9,903 nucleotides of DNA from DASUSF01 sp036375275 (GCA_036375275.1 DASUSF010000402.1:1-9903), one strand, 5' to 3'; positions 1 through 6,435 are shown, counted from the first letter of the stretch. Program-made: numbers and translations. The notes: generated by a model from the letters alone, not told the origin.

Positions 1-78
1 GGGCTCGAGCGGAAGTTCGACATGGACGCGTACGTGCGCGCGGTCGACGAGCTCTGCGCCGCGGAGGCGACCGGCTGA
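1..78 (+). CDS. C-terminal fragment of an unidentified protein (5' end outside window)
   Basis: The window opens inside a reading frame that gives 25 residues before a TGA at 76-78. The tail is charged and helical in character, with the segment RKFDMDAYVRAVDELCAAEA. It is too short to assign to a family. Its stop lies only 8 nt from the stop of the convergent L,D-transpeptidase gene at 87, so there is no room for a terminator between the two. The frame is inferred from the lack of stops, the codon composition and the good fit to the next gene. Confidence 0.55.
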   Translation, partial: GLERKFDMDAYVRAVDELCAAEATG

Positions 79-86
79 CCGGCGGG

Positions 87-602
87 TCAGGGATAGATGA
101 TGATCGTCGTGCCGTCCTCGACCCGCGCCCAGATCTCGTCCATCTCCTGGTTGCTCACCGCGATGCAGCCGTTGGTCCAGTCCAGCTCCGGATGCTGCGC
201 GCTGGCCGGCCCGGCATCGTTGGGCAGGCCGTGGATCATGATCATGTCGCCGGGCGGGACGCCCCACCTCGAGGCCCGCTCGAGGTCCCAGGGCGCCGGA
301 TAGGAGACGTGGATCGCGCGGTAGAAGCCGCTGTCGGCCTTGCGCCAGTCCAGGGTGTACACCCCCTCCGGCGTCCGCCCGTCGCCCTCCTTGCGCTTGG
401 GCCCGACCGGCGACCGGCCGAGCGCGATCCGGAACGCCCGGATGGTGCGGCCCTGGCGCCGGAGCTCGAGCAGGCGCTTGCTCTTGTGCACCACCACGAG
501 GTCGGCGCGGCCCGGAGCGAAGTGCGGGATCTGGGCGTGCACCGGAACCGCCGCGGGGGCCAGCGCCAGGACCAGGGCGAGACAGACCAGCTTGAGGCGC
601 AT
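87..602 (-). CDS. Exported L,D-transpeptidase (YkuD domain), YafK/DpaA-like
   Basis: This 171-residue protein is a small periplasmic YkuD-fold enzyme acting on peptidoglycan. Residues 1-23 form a Sec signal peptide (basic MRLK, a Leu/Ala/Val core, predicted cleavage after VHA). The YkuD core follows, with GPKRKEGDGRTPEG (67-80), the catalytic His124 in MIMIHG, and the nucleophile Cys146 in TNGCIAVSNQEMDEIW. The His-to-Cys distance is 22 residues, longer than the 16 in the neighbouring enzyme, because of an insert around PNDAGPASAQHPELDW. The GPK..EGDGRTPEG signature and the short length resemble the YafK/DpaA group. E. coli DpaA cleaves the Lpp-peptidoglycan bond, but whether this protein links or unlinks cannot be told from sequence. 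The ATG at 602 is chosen because it opens the signal peptide. The frame stays open further upstream, but that part runs antisense to the next gene. A weak GGGAAA lies 8 nt before the start. Confidence 0.9.
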   Translation of the reverse strand: MRLKLVCLALVLALAPAAVPVHAQIPHFAPGRADLVVVHKSKRLLELRRQGRTIRAFRIALGRSPVGPKRKEGDGRTPEGVYTLDWRKADSGFYRAIHVSYPAPWDLERASRWGVPPGDMIMIHGLPNDAGPASAQHPELDWTNGCIAVSNQEMDEIWARVEDGTTIIIYP

Positions 603-643
603 CGTTCGTTTCCCGCGGTTGGCCGCGTCCACTCGGTTCCTTA

Positions 644-671
644 GTTCTATGGAAACGCCCGGGGCTGTAAA
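644..671 (-). promoter_or_regulatory. Candidate sigma-70-type promoter for the YafK-like transpeptidase
   Basis: Read on the minus strand, TTTACA (666-671, 5 of 6 matches to the -35 consensus) is followed after 16 nt by TAGAAC (644-649, 4 of 6 to the -10). Transcription would start near 637, giving a leader of about 35 nt to the ATG at 602. It lies in the 93-bp divergent gap, which is less GC-rich than its surroundings. A weaker + strand pair overlaps it (TTCTAT 645-650, 17 nt, TAAATA 668-673) and could serve the divergent gene. This is a consensus match only. Confidence 0.4.
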
Positions 672-695
672 TACCTCCGGTGTGGAGTGCCAGCG

Positions 696-1652
696 ATGGA
701 TCATGGTGAAGCAATGTCCACCAGGGGCGCTAACAAAGCGTTGCCGGCCCGCCGGCGTCAGCCGACCATGGCGCTCTGCCTGGCGGGCGTGTGGTTCTCG
801 ACCGGCTGCAACGTCGGCGACATGATCGATCGCGAGGGCAACCTGCGCGAGACCGCATCCTACACCGCGTCCTACGAGGATACGCTGCTCGACGTCGCGC
901 GCCGCTTCAACCTCGGCTACGTCGAGATGGTCGCCGCCAATCCCGGCACCGACCCGTGGCTGCCCGGCGCCGGGACGGAGGTGGTGCTGCCGACCGTCCA
1001 TCTCGTCCCGGACGTCGAGCCCGAGGGGATCGTGATCAATCTGGCCGACATGCGGCTCTATTATTTCGATCCCGATGGCGAGCCGCCGGTCTCCTACCCG
1101 ATCGGGATCGGCCGCGACGGGCTGGGCACGCCCACCGGCACCACCGAGATCGTGCGCAAGCAGGTCGATCCGACCTGGCGGCCGACGCCGAGGATGCGCG
1201 AGGAGAAGCCGGAGCTGCCCCCCGAGGTCCCGCCCGGGCCCGACAACCCGCTCGGCAACCGCGCCATGTACCTCGGCTGGCCGGCCTACCTGGTCCACGG
1301 CACCAACAAGCCCTGGGGCATCGGCCGCCGGGTGAGCAGCGGCTGCATCCGGATGTATCCGGAAGACATCCTGGAGCTCTTCGAGAAGGTCGAGGTCGGC
1401 ACCAAGGTCACCGTGGTCGACGCCCCGGTCAAGCTCGGCTGGATCGACGGCGAGCTCTACATGGAGGCGCATCCGACCCAGGAGCAGAGCGATCAGATCG
1501 AGGCCAAGGGGACCTTCGAGCCGATCCTGCCGGGCTCGGTGGTCGACCAGGTGCAGGCGGTGGCGGGGGACCAGCTCGGGCGGCTCGACTGGAGCCGGAT
1601 CCGCAAGGCGGCGGTCGAGCGCCGCGGCTACCCGATCCGGATCACCCGCTGA
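696..1652 (+). CDS. L,D-transpeptidase, ErfK/YbiS-like with N-terminal LysM-like segment, probable lipoprotein
   Basis: This 318-residue enzyme belongs to the ErfK/YbiS/YcfS/YnhG type, whose members make 3-3 peptidoglycan cross-links or attach lipoproteins to peptidoglycan. A basic N-terminus leads into a hydrophobic stretch (MALCLAGVWF) ending in STGC, so Cys38 is a plausible though imperfect lipobox. A LysM-like segment lies at about 58-100 (DTLLDVARRFNLGYVEMVAA). The YkuD domain spans about 110-240, with His211 in YLVHGTNKPWGIG and the nucleophile Cys227 in RRVSSGCIRM, the canonical spacing. The tail beginning LYMEAHP is typical of ErfK relatives. The ATG at 696 is chosen because GGAG (684-687) lies 8 nt upstream. 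ATG 714 is a good alternative, while GTG 687 overlaps that Shine-Dalgarno. The gene is divergent from the YafK-like gene with a 93-bp gap. Whether it is a lipoprotein or has a simple signal anchor is uncertain. Confidence 0.93.
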   Translation: MDHGEAMSTRGANKALPARRRQPTMALCLAGVWFSTGCNVGDMIDREGNLRETASYTASYEDTLLDVARRFNLGYVEMVAANPGTDPWLPGAGTEVVLPTVHLVPDVEPEGIVINLADMRLYYFDPDGEPPVSYPIGIGRDGLGTPTGTTEIVRKQVDPTWRPTPRMREEKPELPPEVPPGPDNPLGNRAMYLGWPAYLVHGTNKPWGIGRRVSSGCIRMYPEDILELFEKVEVGTKVTVVDAPVKLGWIDGELYMEAHPTQEQSDQIEAKGTFEPILPGSVVDQVQAVAGDQLGRLDWSRIRKAAVERRGYPIRITR

Positions 1653-2037
1653 GTGGCGGCCCGCTGGAGCAGCCTGCGGTCAGGCGGGATCGCCGGGCAC
1701 CGACCCGGTCCGGATGAGGCTGCCCCGCCATCGAGATAGAGCGATCGCGCCCGGATGAGCCGACGGCGTCGCGGCGCGCGGTGCTTCTGCGTGGCGATGC
1801 GCGCCGGAAAATCCGGATGCACCGGCCCGCTTCCCGTCACCTTCGACGGGGGCGGATCCCGCGAGAACGACCCGGCCGGCGTTGCGGGATGCCGGCGGCT
1901 CCGCCTGCATGCACAGCAGCCTCATGCCCCGGCCGGACCGGCCGGCACCTTCAGGGCGGCAGGGAGGAGGCGGCGGAGGGGGCACCCCGCCCGCGGCGGG
2001 GCGCCCCCGTCGTCGCCGATACCGAGGGGCGGGCGTG
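1653..2037. other. 385-bp intergenic region between convergent genes, no convincing gene
   Basis: No frame here gives a recognisable protein. The open frames are Arg/Pro/Gly-rich, as expected from GC-rich non-coding DNA. No tRNA arms are seen. It contains several inverted repeats: GCCTG/CAGGC at 1672-1685 just after the transpeptidase stop, ATCCCGC/GCGGGAT at 1856-1862 and 1884-1890, a CCGGCCGG pair around a single A at 1929-1945, and the strong hairpin at 1978-2008 listed separately. Confidence 0.6.
1978..2008. terminator. Long GC hairpin, likely terminator for the Lpp-like gene (possibly bidirectional)
   Basis: The arms are GGGGGC (1978-1983) with GCCCCC (2003-2008) and CCCCGCC (1985-1991) with GGCGGGG (1995-2001). 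They form 13 base pairs broken by one A/C mismatch (1984/2002), with a 3-nt loop at 1992-1994. It sits 30 nt past the stop of the minus-strand lipoprotein gene and between convergent genes. Neither side has a T run, so it is not a textbook intrinsic terminator. It could also act as a 3'-end stabiliser of an abundant lipoprotein mRNA. Confidence 0.5.
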
Positions 2038-2313
2038 CTACTTGCGCAGCGTGCTCTGCATCATGCGATCCTGACGCTCGGCGTTCATCTGCGCCGCCGA
2101 TGCCGCGTCCGCGGCTTCGGCCGCAGCGGCCGCCGCACGGTCCGCAGCGTCGGCGGCCCGATCGGCCGCCGCCTGGGCAGCGCGCGCATCGGCCTGCGCC
2201 TGCTGCATCATCGCCCGATCCTCCTCGTTCATCGAGGACTGGCAGGCCGACAACATCGCGGCCAGCCCGAGCGAGACCATGCCGATCCGGAGACCTCGTG
2301 AGACGTTGATCAT
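2038..2313 (-). CDS. Small alanine-zipper outer-membrane lipoprotein, Lpp/OprI-like
   Basis: This 91-residue protein has a lipoprotein signal peptide (MINVSRGLRIGM then an apolar core) ending in the lipobox LSAC, so Cys24 would be the lipidated first residue of a 68-residue mature chain. Mature E. coli Lpp is 58 residues and Pseudomonas OprI is about 64. After a short linker, residues 30-80 are almost wholly Ala with Asp, Arg, Glu and Gln in a heptad-like rhythm (ADRAADAADRAAAAAAEAAD), the pattern of a trimeric alanine zipper. The chain ends in STLRK. A terminal Lys preceded by Arg is what Lpp and OprI have, and in Lpp that Lys is joined to peptidoglycan by L,D-transpeptidases. Two such enzymes lie within 2 kb. 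The start ATG follows AGAGGG at 5 nt. Family membership is inferred from composition and ends, because repetitive helices carry little specific homology. Confidence 0.85.
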   Translation of the reverse strand: MINVSRGLRIGMVSLGLAAMLSACQSSMNEEDRAMMQQAQADARAAQAAADRAADAADRAAAAAAEAADAASAAQMNAERQDRMMQSTLRK

Positions 2314-2349
2314 CGAACCCTCTTCTGCTCATCATGGGTTGCGCTGCGG

Positions 2350-2378
2350 TATAAAGCATACCCCCCGGACAAAAACAA
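2350..2378 (-). promoter_or_regulatory. Candidate promoter of the Lpp-like lipoprotein gene
   Basis: On the minus strand, TTGTTT (2373-2378) precedes TTTATA (2350-2355) by 17 nt. The nearby TATGCT, 3' of a G run, is an alternative -10. The matches to consensus are modest (3 of 6 each). However, this is the main AT-rich island of the window and lies about 40 nt upstream of the ATG, where a promoter for an abundant lipoprotein would be expected. Confidence 0.4.
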
Positions 2379-2596
2379 AGACTAAACGGAAGTTATTCAC
2401 CCGGAGGTTGCTGATCGTCGGGCCAGCGTGGCGTCGGCGCCGGCTCCGGGACAGCGTGTCGGTCCCGGCCGCGCCGGGCGCGCGGCTCTCGCCACGATCG
2501 CTCCCGGAGCAGGATGCTCGTGCCGCGCGCCGTGCGAGCGGGCCGGGCTCGGCCTCGAGGGTGAGGCCTCATAGCAACTTTTCCGGCACGCCGAGG

Positions 2597-2624
2597 TTGT
2601 CCCGCTCGCTCAGAGGTTTATGGT
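2597..2624 (+). promoter_or_regulatory. Candidate sigma-70-type promoter of the GGDEF-EAL gene
   Basis: TTGTCC (2597-2602) and TATGGT (2619-2624) each match 4 of 6 consensus bases with a 16-nt spacer. The start of transcription would fall near 2631, giving a leader of about 30 nt that includes the AGGA Shine-Dalgarno. This is a consensus match only. Confidence 0.35.
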
Positions 2625-2660
2625 CGACCCGAGGAACCGTCGTCGAGCCGGCAGGAAAGG

Positions 2661-5546
2661 ATGCCCCGACCGTTTCGGCCGCCGAGTCCCTGGGCACCGC
2701 TGTCGGACCAGAGCTGGCAGCGGCGGCAGCACGTCTGGCTCGAGGGCCTTCCCGGCCTCTACGAGCGCGTGCCCCTGCTGGCATCCATCAACTTCCTGGT
2801 CGCCGTCATCCTGGTGGTTCTGTTCTGGTCGACCGCGCCGCAGCGCCACCTTCTGGCGTGGTTCGCGTCGATGCTGCTGGCGCTCGGGCTCCGCCTGCTC
2901 TGCTGGGCGGCGTGGCGCCACATGCCCGGCGCGCACCAGTCGCTCCGCTGGCTGGGCCTGCTGGTCGGCACCACCGCCCTCGTCGGCGCGATGTGGGGGC
3001 TCGCGGGGATCCTCTTCCACGGCGCCGGCTCGGTCGTCTACGACCTCGCGCTCGGGTTCACGATCGGCGGCATGGTCGCGGGCTCGGCCATGTCGCTGAC
3101 CGCCTTTCTGCCGGCCTTCTTCGCGTTCTACGTGCCGGCCCTGGCCCCCTACGCCGTCCGGCTCGCCTTCGGGCCCGGCCCGACCGACGCCGGCATGTCG
3201 CTCCTGGTCACGGCGTTCGGGATCGGCATCGGCGTCCTCGGCCTCAGCATCCACCGCTCGCTCCATGCCACCGAGGAGCGCTATCGCCGGGTGGTCGAGG
3301 ATCAGAGCGATCTGATCTGCCGGTTCCGCCCCGACGGCACGCTGATCTTCGTCAACGGTGCCTACGCCCGTTCCTTCGGCAAGACCCAGCAGGACTTGAT
3401 CGGGGTCAACTTCCTGAGCTTCCTGCCCGAGGAAGCCCGCGAGGAGACCCGGCGGAAGTTCTCGTCCCTGAGCCCGGAGCAGCCGACGGTCACCTACGAG
3501 CACCCGGTGCTGCGCCCGGGCGGCGGCATCCTCTGGCAGCAATGGCGGGACCGCGGGATCTTCGACGCCCGGGGGCACCTGATCGAGCTGCAGTCGGTCG
3601 GGCGCGACATCACCGAGCGCAAGGAGGTGGAGGAGGCCCTTCGCCGCGCCCGCGACCAGCTCGGCGACCGGGTGGAGCAGCGGACCGCCGAGCTGCGCGC
3701 CGCCAATGAAGCGCTCTCGGTCGAGGTCGCCGAGCGGCGCCGCATCGAGGCCGCTCTCAGACGCAGCGAGCACCGCCTGCGGGTGGCGCTCAAGGCGGCC
3801 CGGATGGGGGTATGGGAGCAGGATCTGCGCGCCCGGCGCCTCTACTGGTCGCCCGAGATGGAGCGGCTGTTCGGCCTCGCCCCGGGCAGCTTCAGCGGCC
3901 GCTTCAGCGACTTCCTCGACCTGGTCCACCCGGAGGACCGGCAGAGGCTCGCCCAGATCCTGTCCGACCGCTCCCGGCCCTTCGCCGCCCGCGACGTCGA
4001 GTACCGCCTGATCCGCCCCGACGGCTCGCTCCGCTGGATCGCGAGCTTCGGCGAGCCGGTGCACAACGGCAGCCGCCCGACCAAGCTCGCCGGGGTGGCC
4101 ATGGACATCACCGAGCGCAAGCAGGTGGAGGAGCATGCGATCCGGCTCGCCCACCACGACGCGCTGACCGGCCTGCCCAACCGCCGGCTGCTCGAGGACC
4201 GGCTGGAGCAGGCGATCGTGCGCGCGCGCCGCGACGGCGAGCTGGTCGCGGTGCTTCTGCTCGACCTCGACAACTTCAAGCACGTCAACGACAGCCGGGG
4301 CCACCCGGTCGGCGACAAGCTGCTGTGCGGGGTGGCCGAGCGGCTCTGCAACCTGGTCCGCGAGAGCGACACGCTCGCGCGCCTCGGCGGCGACGAGTTC
4401 GCCGTGGTCCAGGTCGGGCTCGCCGCGGAGGGGGGTGCCGAGGTCCTGGCCCGGAAGCTGATCGACGGCTTCGCCGAGCCGTTCTGCATCGAGCAGGAGG
4501 AGATCCACACCACCACCAGCGTCGGCTTCAGCCTGTTCCCGGCGCACGGCGAGAGCGCCGCCCACATGATCAAGAACGCCGACGTCGCGCTCTACCGCGC
4601 CAAGGCCGAGGGCAGGAACCGGATCTGCCGGTTCAGCGGCTGGATGACGGCGCAGGTCAGCGCGCGGCAGAGCCTCGAGACCAGGCTCCGCGAGGGCCTG
4701 AAGAAGCAGGACCTGGTCCTGCACTACCAGCCCGTGCTCGACGTCGCGAGCGGGCGGATCACCGGCGTCGAGGCGCTCGTCCGGTGGCGCCAGGAGCGCG
4801 ACGACCTCCTGCTGCCCGAGGGCTTCCTCGCGCTCGCCGAGACCACCGGCCTGATCCGGCCGCTCGGCGCCTGGGTACTCGCCGAGGCCTGCCGGCAGGC
4901 GGTCGACTGGCAGGCCCGGGGCTACCCGCTGACCATGGCGGTCAACCTGTCGGTGGCCCAGGTCCGCAATCCCGACGACGCCGCCATGCTGAGCGGGATC
5001 GTCCGCGCCTCGGGCGTCGATCCCGGCCAGGTCGAGCTGGAGATCACCGAGAACACGTTCCTCGACCCGGCGCTCGGCAGCATGACGTCGACGCTCGGCG
5101 CGCTGGCGACGACGGGGATCCGGCTGTCGATCGACGACTTCGGCACCGGCTACTCGTCGCTCGCCTACCTCAAGCACATCCCGGCGCACACCATCAAGAT
5201 CGACCGGTCGTTCGTCCAGGACATCGACCGCCAGGACGACCAGGCGATCGCGATCGCGATCCTGGCGCTCGGCCGCAACCTCGGGCGGCAGGTGATCGCC
5301 GAGGGGGTGGAGACCGGCCGTCAGATGGCGATCCTCTCCCGCCTCGGGTGCCGGTACATGCAGGGCTTCTTCATCGGCCGGCCGCGGCCGCCCGCCGACC
5401 TCGAGGCCTTTCTCGACGACTGGCCGTCGATCTGGACCGAGATGCGGCGCTGCATCGGCCCGGCCCCGCCCCCCGGAGGAGATGGCGACCCGCCCCCGCC
5501 GGCGCCGGTCGTCTCCCGTGCCGACGCCGAACGGCTCCCGTCCTGA
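2661..5546 (+). CDS. Membrane-bound PAS-PAS-GGDEF-EAL cyclic-di-GMP enzyme
   Basis: This 961-residue inner-membrane protein is built to make and/or degrade c-di-GMP in response to a sensed signal. Six hydrophobic segments (about 39-57, 63-83, 97-118, 125-146, 148-166, 178-198) form an N-terminal sensor that I cannot assign to a named MASE type. PAS 1 spans about 203-323, ending in GRDITERKEVEEA. A charged coiled coil covers about 318-370, and PAS 2 spans about 370-490, ending in MDITERKQVEE. The GGDEF domain (490-655) has the intact motif at 576-580, a metal Asp535 in LLLDLDNFKHVN, and an RESD inhibitory I-site at 567-570, five residues before the motif. The EAL domain (668-905) has E704-A-L, N762, the E-I-T-E at 794-797, D825-D826 in IDDFGTGYSS, K846, E881 in AEGVET and Q901. 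Both domains therefore look catalytically competent, and the net activity cannot be predicted. The tail after 930 is Pro-rich and disordered. The gene stands alone with its own leader. Confidence 0.96.
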   Translation: MPRPFRPPSPWAPLSDQSWQRRQHVWLEGLPGLYERVPLLASINFLVAVILVVLFWSTAPQRHLLAWFASMLLALGLRLLCWAAWRHMPGAHQSLRWLGLLVGTTALVGAMWGLAGILFHGAGSVVYDLALGFTIGGMVAGSAMSLTAFLPAFFAFYVPALAPYAVRLAFGPGPTDAGMSLLVTAFGIGIGVLGLSIHRSLHATEERYRRVVEDQSDLICRFRPDGTLIFVNGAYARSFGKTQQDLIGVNFLSFLPEEAREETRRKFSSLSPEQPTVTYEHPVLRPGGGILWQQWRDRGIFDARGHLIELQSVGRDITERKEVEEALRRARDQLGDRVEQRTAELRAANEALSVEVAERRRIEAALRRSEHRLRVALKAARMGVWEQDLRARRLYWSPEMERLFGLAPGSFSGRFSDFLDLVHPEDRQRLAQILSDRSRPFAARDVEYRLIRPDGSLRWIASFGEPVHNGSRPTKLAGVAMDITERKQVEEHAIRLAHHDALTGLPNRRLLEDRLEQAIVRARRDGELVAVLLLDLDNFKHVNDSRGHPVGDKLLCGVAERLCNLVRESDTLARLGGDEFAVVQVGLAAEGGAEVLARKLIDGFAEPFCIEQEEIHTTTSVGFSLFPAHGESAAHMIKNADVALYRAKAEGRNRICRFSGWMTAQVSARQSLETRLREGLKKQDLVLHYQPVLDVASGRITGVEALVRWRQERDDLLLPEGFLALAETTGLIRPLGAWVLAEACRQAVDWQARGYPLTMAVNLSVAQVRNPDDAAMLSGIVRASGVDPGQVELEITENTFLDPALGSMTSTLGALATTGIRLSIDDFGTGYSSLAYLKHIPAHTIKIDRSFVQDIDRQDDQAIAIAILALGRNLGRQVIAEGVETGRQMAILSRLGCRYMQGFFIGRPRPPADLEAFLDDWPSIWTEMRRCIGPAPPPGGDGDPPPPAPVVSRADAERLPS

Positions 5547-5683
5547 GCGGCCGTCGCGGGACCGGACCGAACCTCCTTGCTCGCTGCGCGGGGACGGGCA
5601 CGGGTTGATGGTTGGAACGATGCCCGGACCTACTTCGGCTTGATCGACGTCCCTTCCGCTGCCATCGTGCGGAGAGGTGACAT

Positions 5684-5704
5684 ATCCGGATGACATGCCA
5701 TGTC
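5684..5704. promoter_or_regulatory. Candidate vapBC operator: palindromes over the antitoxin start codon
   Basis: Two adjacent palindromes occur here: ATCCGGAT (5684-5691) and GACATG-C-CATGTC (5692-5704), the latter covering the ATG at 5700. The half-site TGACAT occurs at 5678 and 5691 in the same orientation, with a near-inverted copy ATGTCG at 5700. AbrB-fold antitoxins commonly bind palindromes in their own promoter, so autoregulation is a reasonable inference. ATCCGGAT also occurs at 1811-1818, far from any TA gene, so that part alone is weak evidence. Confidence 0.4.
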
Positions 5705-5957
5705 GGCACACCGTGCCAGGATCGCCCCGGGCGGGCGGGTGGTCATCCCGGCGCCGTTCCGACGGGCGCTCGGCCTGGAAGAGGGCGATCCCGTCGTGAT
5801 CGAGCTCGGCGACGGGGAGCTGCGGATCCGCTCTTTGAAGGCCGAGCTGCGGAAGGTTCAGGAGCGCTTCCGCGGCCATCTGCCGCCCGGTCGCTCGCTG
5901 GCCGATGAGCTGATACGGGAACGGCGCGAAGAAGCGGCACGCGAGGAAGGTGGCTGA
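5700..5957 (+). CDS. vapB: AbrB/MazE/SpoVT-type antitoxin of a VapBC pair
   Basis: This 85-residue protein is a DNA-binding antitoxin expected to neutralise the PIN toxin encoded next to it and to repress their shared promoter. Residues 1-45 fit the swapped-hairpin AbrB fold: ARIAPGGRVVIPAPFRRALG (6-25), then LEEGDPVVIEL and GELRIRS. The remainder, including VQERFRGHLPPGRSLADELI and a charged ERREEAAREE helix, is the expected toxin-binding tail. Its length is normal for the family. The ATG at 5700 keeps the AbrB fold intact but has only a weak GGA 9 nt upstream. A better GGAGAGG at 5671-5677 is 22 nt away and serves no in-frame start, so initiation may be inefficient. The 3' end overlaps the toxin gene by 8 nt. 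Confidence 0.9.
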   Translation: MSAHRARIAPGGRVVIPAPFRRALGLEEGDPVVIELGDGELRIRSLKAELRKVQERFRGHLPPGRSLADELIRERREEAAREEGG

Positions 5958-6336
5958 GACCGCCGTCCTCGATGCGTCGGCGCTCCTGGCTCTGCTGCAG
6001 GACGAGCCCGGCGCCGACGCGGTGGCGGCGGTCCTGGGTCGGGCCGTCATCGGGGCGGTGAACCTCGCCGAAGTCGCGACGAAGGTCGCACGCGAGGGCG
6101 CGCCCTCCAACCTCCTGCGCGAGAGCGTCGTGGCGCTGGAGATCGAGGTCATGCCCTATGGCGCCGCTCTGGCCTACACCACCGGCGACCTCGCGGCCGC
6201 GGTCCGGCGGCATGGTCTTTCGCTCGGCGACCGGGCCTGCCTCGCTCTGGCTCGCCACCTCGACGCGCCCGCGCTCACCACCGACCGCGCCTGGATGGCG
6301 CTGGACATCGGGGTCGAGGTCAAGCTCATCCGGTGA
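5950..6336 (+). CDS. vapC: PIN-domain ribonuclease toxin of a VapBC pair
   Basis: This 128-residue PIN protein is a Mg2+-dependent RNase by family. VapC toxins usually cut tRNA or rRNA, but the target here cannot be deduced. The four acidic active-site positions are present: Asp8 in VLDASALLALL, Glu41 in NLAEVATK, Asp94 in SLGDRACLALA and Asp112 in TTDRAW, so the toxin looks active. The start is the GTG at 5950, because a stop in frame at 5911-5913 excludes anything earlier except non-start codons, and the PIN core begins at residue 5. AGGAAG directly abuts the GTG, and the overlap of 8 nt with the antitoxin points to translational coupling. The pair sits between a c-di-GMP enzyme and a dehydrogenase cluster with no mobile-element remains in sight. 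Confidence 0.92.
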   Translation: MAETAVLDASALLALLQDEPGADAVAAVLGRAVIGAVNLAEVATKVAREGAPSNLLRESVVALEIEVMPYGAALAYTTGDLAAAVRRHGLSLGDRACLALARHLDAPALTTDRAWMALDIGVEVKLIR

Positions 6337-6411
6337 CTCTACGGTTACTTCCGAGCGTCGCTACATGCAGCGAGCCCCTGCGTCCTAAGTCGGTCGCAAA
6401 TCTTCGAGGAC

Positions 6412-6435
6412 GGCGCGGGGCGGTGGCCCCGCGCC
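6412..6435. terminator. Perfect 10-bp hairpin between convergent genes
   Basis: GGCGCGGGGC (6412-6421) and GCCCCGCGCC (6426-6435) pair perfectly around the loop GGTG. The hairpin lies 76 nt past the toxin stop and 36 nt past the stop of the minus-strand dehydrogenase gene, so it probably ends transcripts from both sides. No T run follows on either strand, so it may work with Rho or protect mRNA 3' ends. Confidence 0.6.

Larger units (their letters stand above)
2314..2660. other. 347-bp divergent intergenic region between lipoprotein and c-di-GMP enzyme genes
   Basis: No coding sequence is supported here. The stretch 2345-2400 is clearly AT-richer than anything else nearby and holds the candidate lipoprotein promoter. 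From about 2405 to 2580 the base composition returns to GC-rich with no structure that I can defend. A candidate promoter for the rightward gene is at 2597-2624, and its Shine-Dalgarno (AGGA, 2653-2656) ends 4 nt before the ATG. Confidence 0.6.

Noticed and set aside
603..1472. Upstream extension of the YafK-like transpeptidase frame to 461 residues
   Set aside because: The extra part lies antisense to the ErfK-like gene, has shadow-like composition, and would bury the clear signal peptide starting at 602.
1811..1818. ATCCGGAT palindrome, same octamer as near vapB
   Set aside because: It is a single short palindrome in non-coding DNA with no half-site partners. It is likely a chance occurrence in GC-rich sequence and reduces the weight of the vapB copy.
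1801..1900. Possible tRNA-like fold suggested by a TTCGA and short stems
   Set aside because: There is no consistent acceptor, anticodon and T-arm pairing, and no matching 3' end.
1755..2309. Open frames across the 1653-2037 gap on the + strand
   Set aside because: They are Arg/Pro/Gly-rich, run into the antisense of the lipoprotein gene, and match no family. No ribosome binding site supports them.
3812..5608. A 598-codon frame on the + strand, shifted relative to the GGDEF-EAL gene
   Set aside because: It is Arg/Pro/Ala-rich with no recognisable domain, while the other frame contains every GGDEF and EAL motif.
2610..6152. A very long open frame (about 1180 codons) antisense to the c-di-GMP enzyme and vapBC
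   Set aside because: Its product is a low-complexity Arg/Ala/Asp/Glu/Gly-rich string with no domain, and it lies opposite well-defined protein families. Long antisense frames are expected where third codon positions are nearly all G or C.
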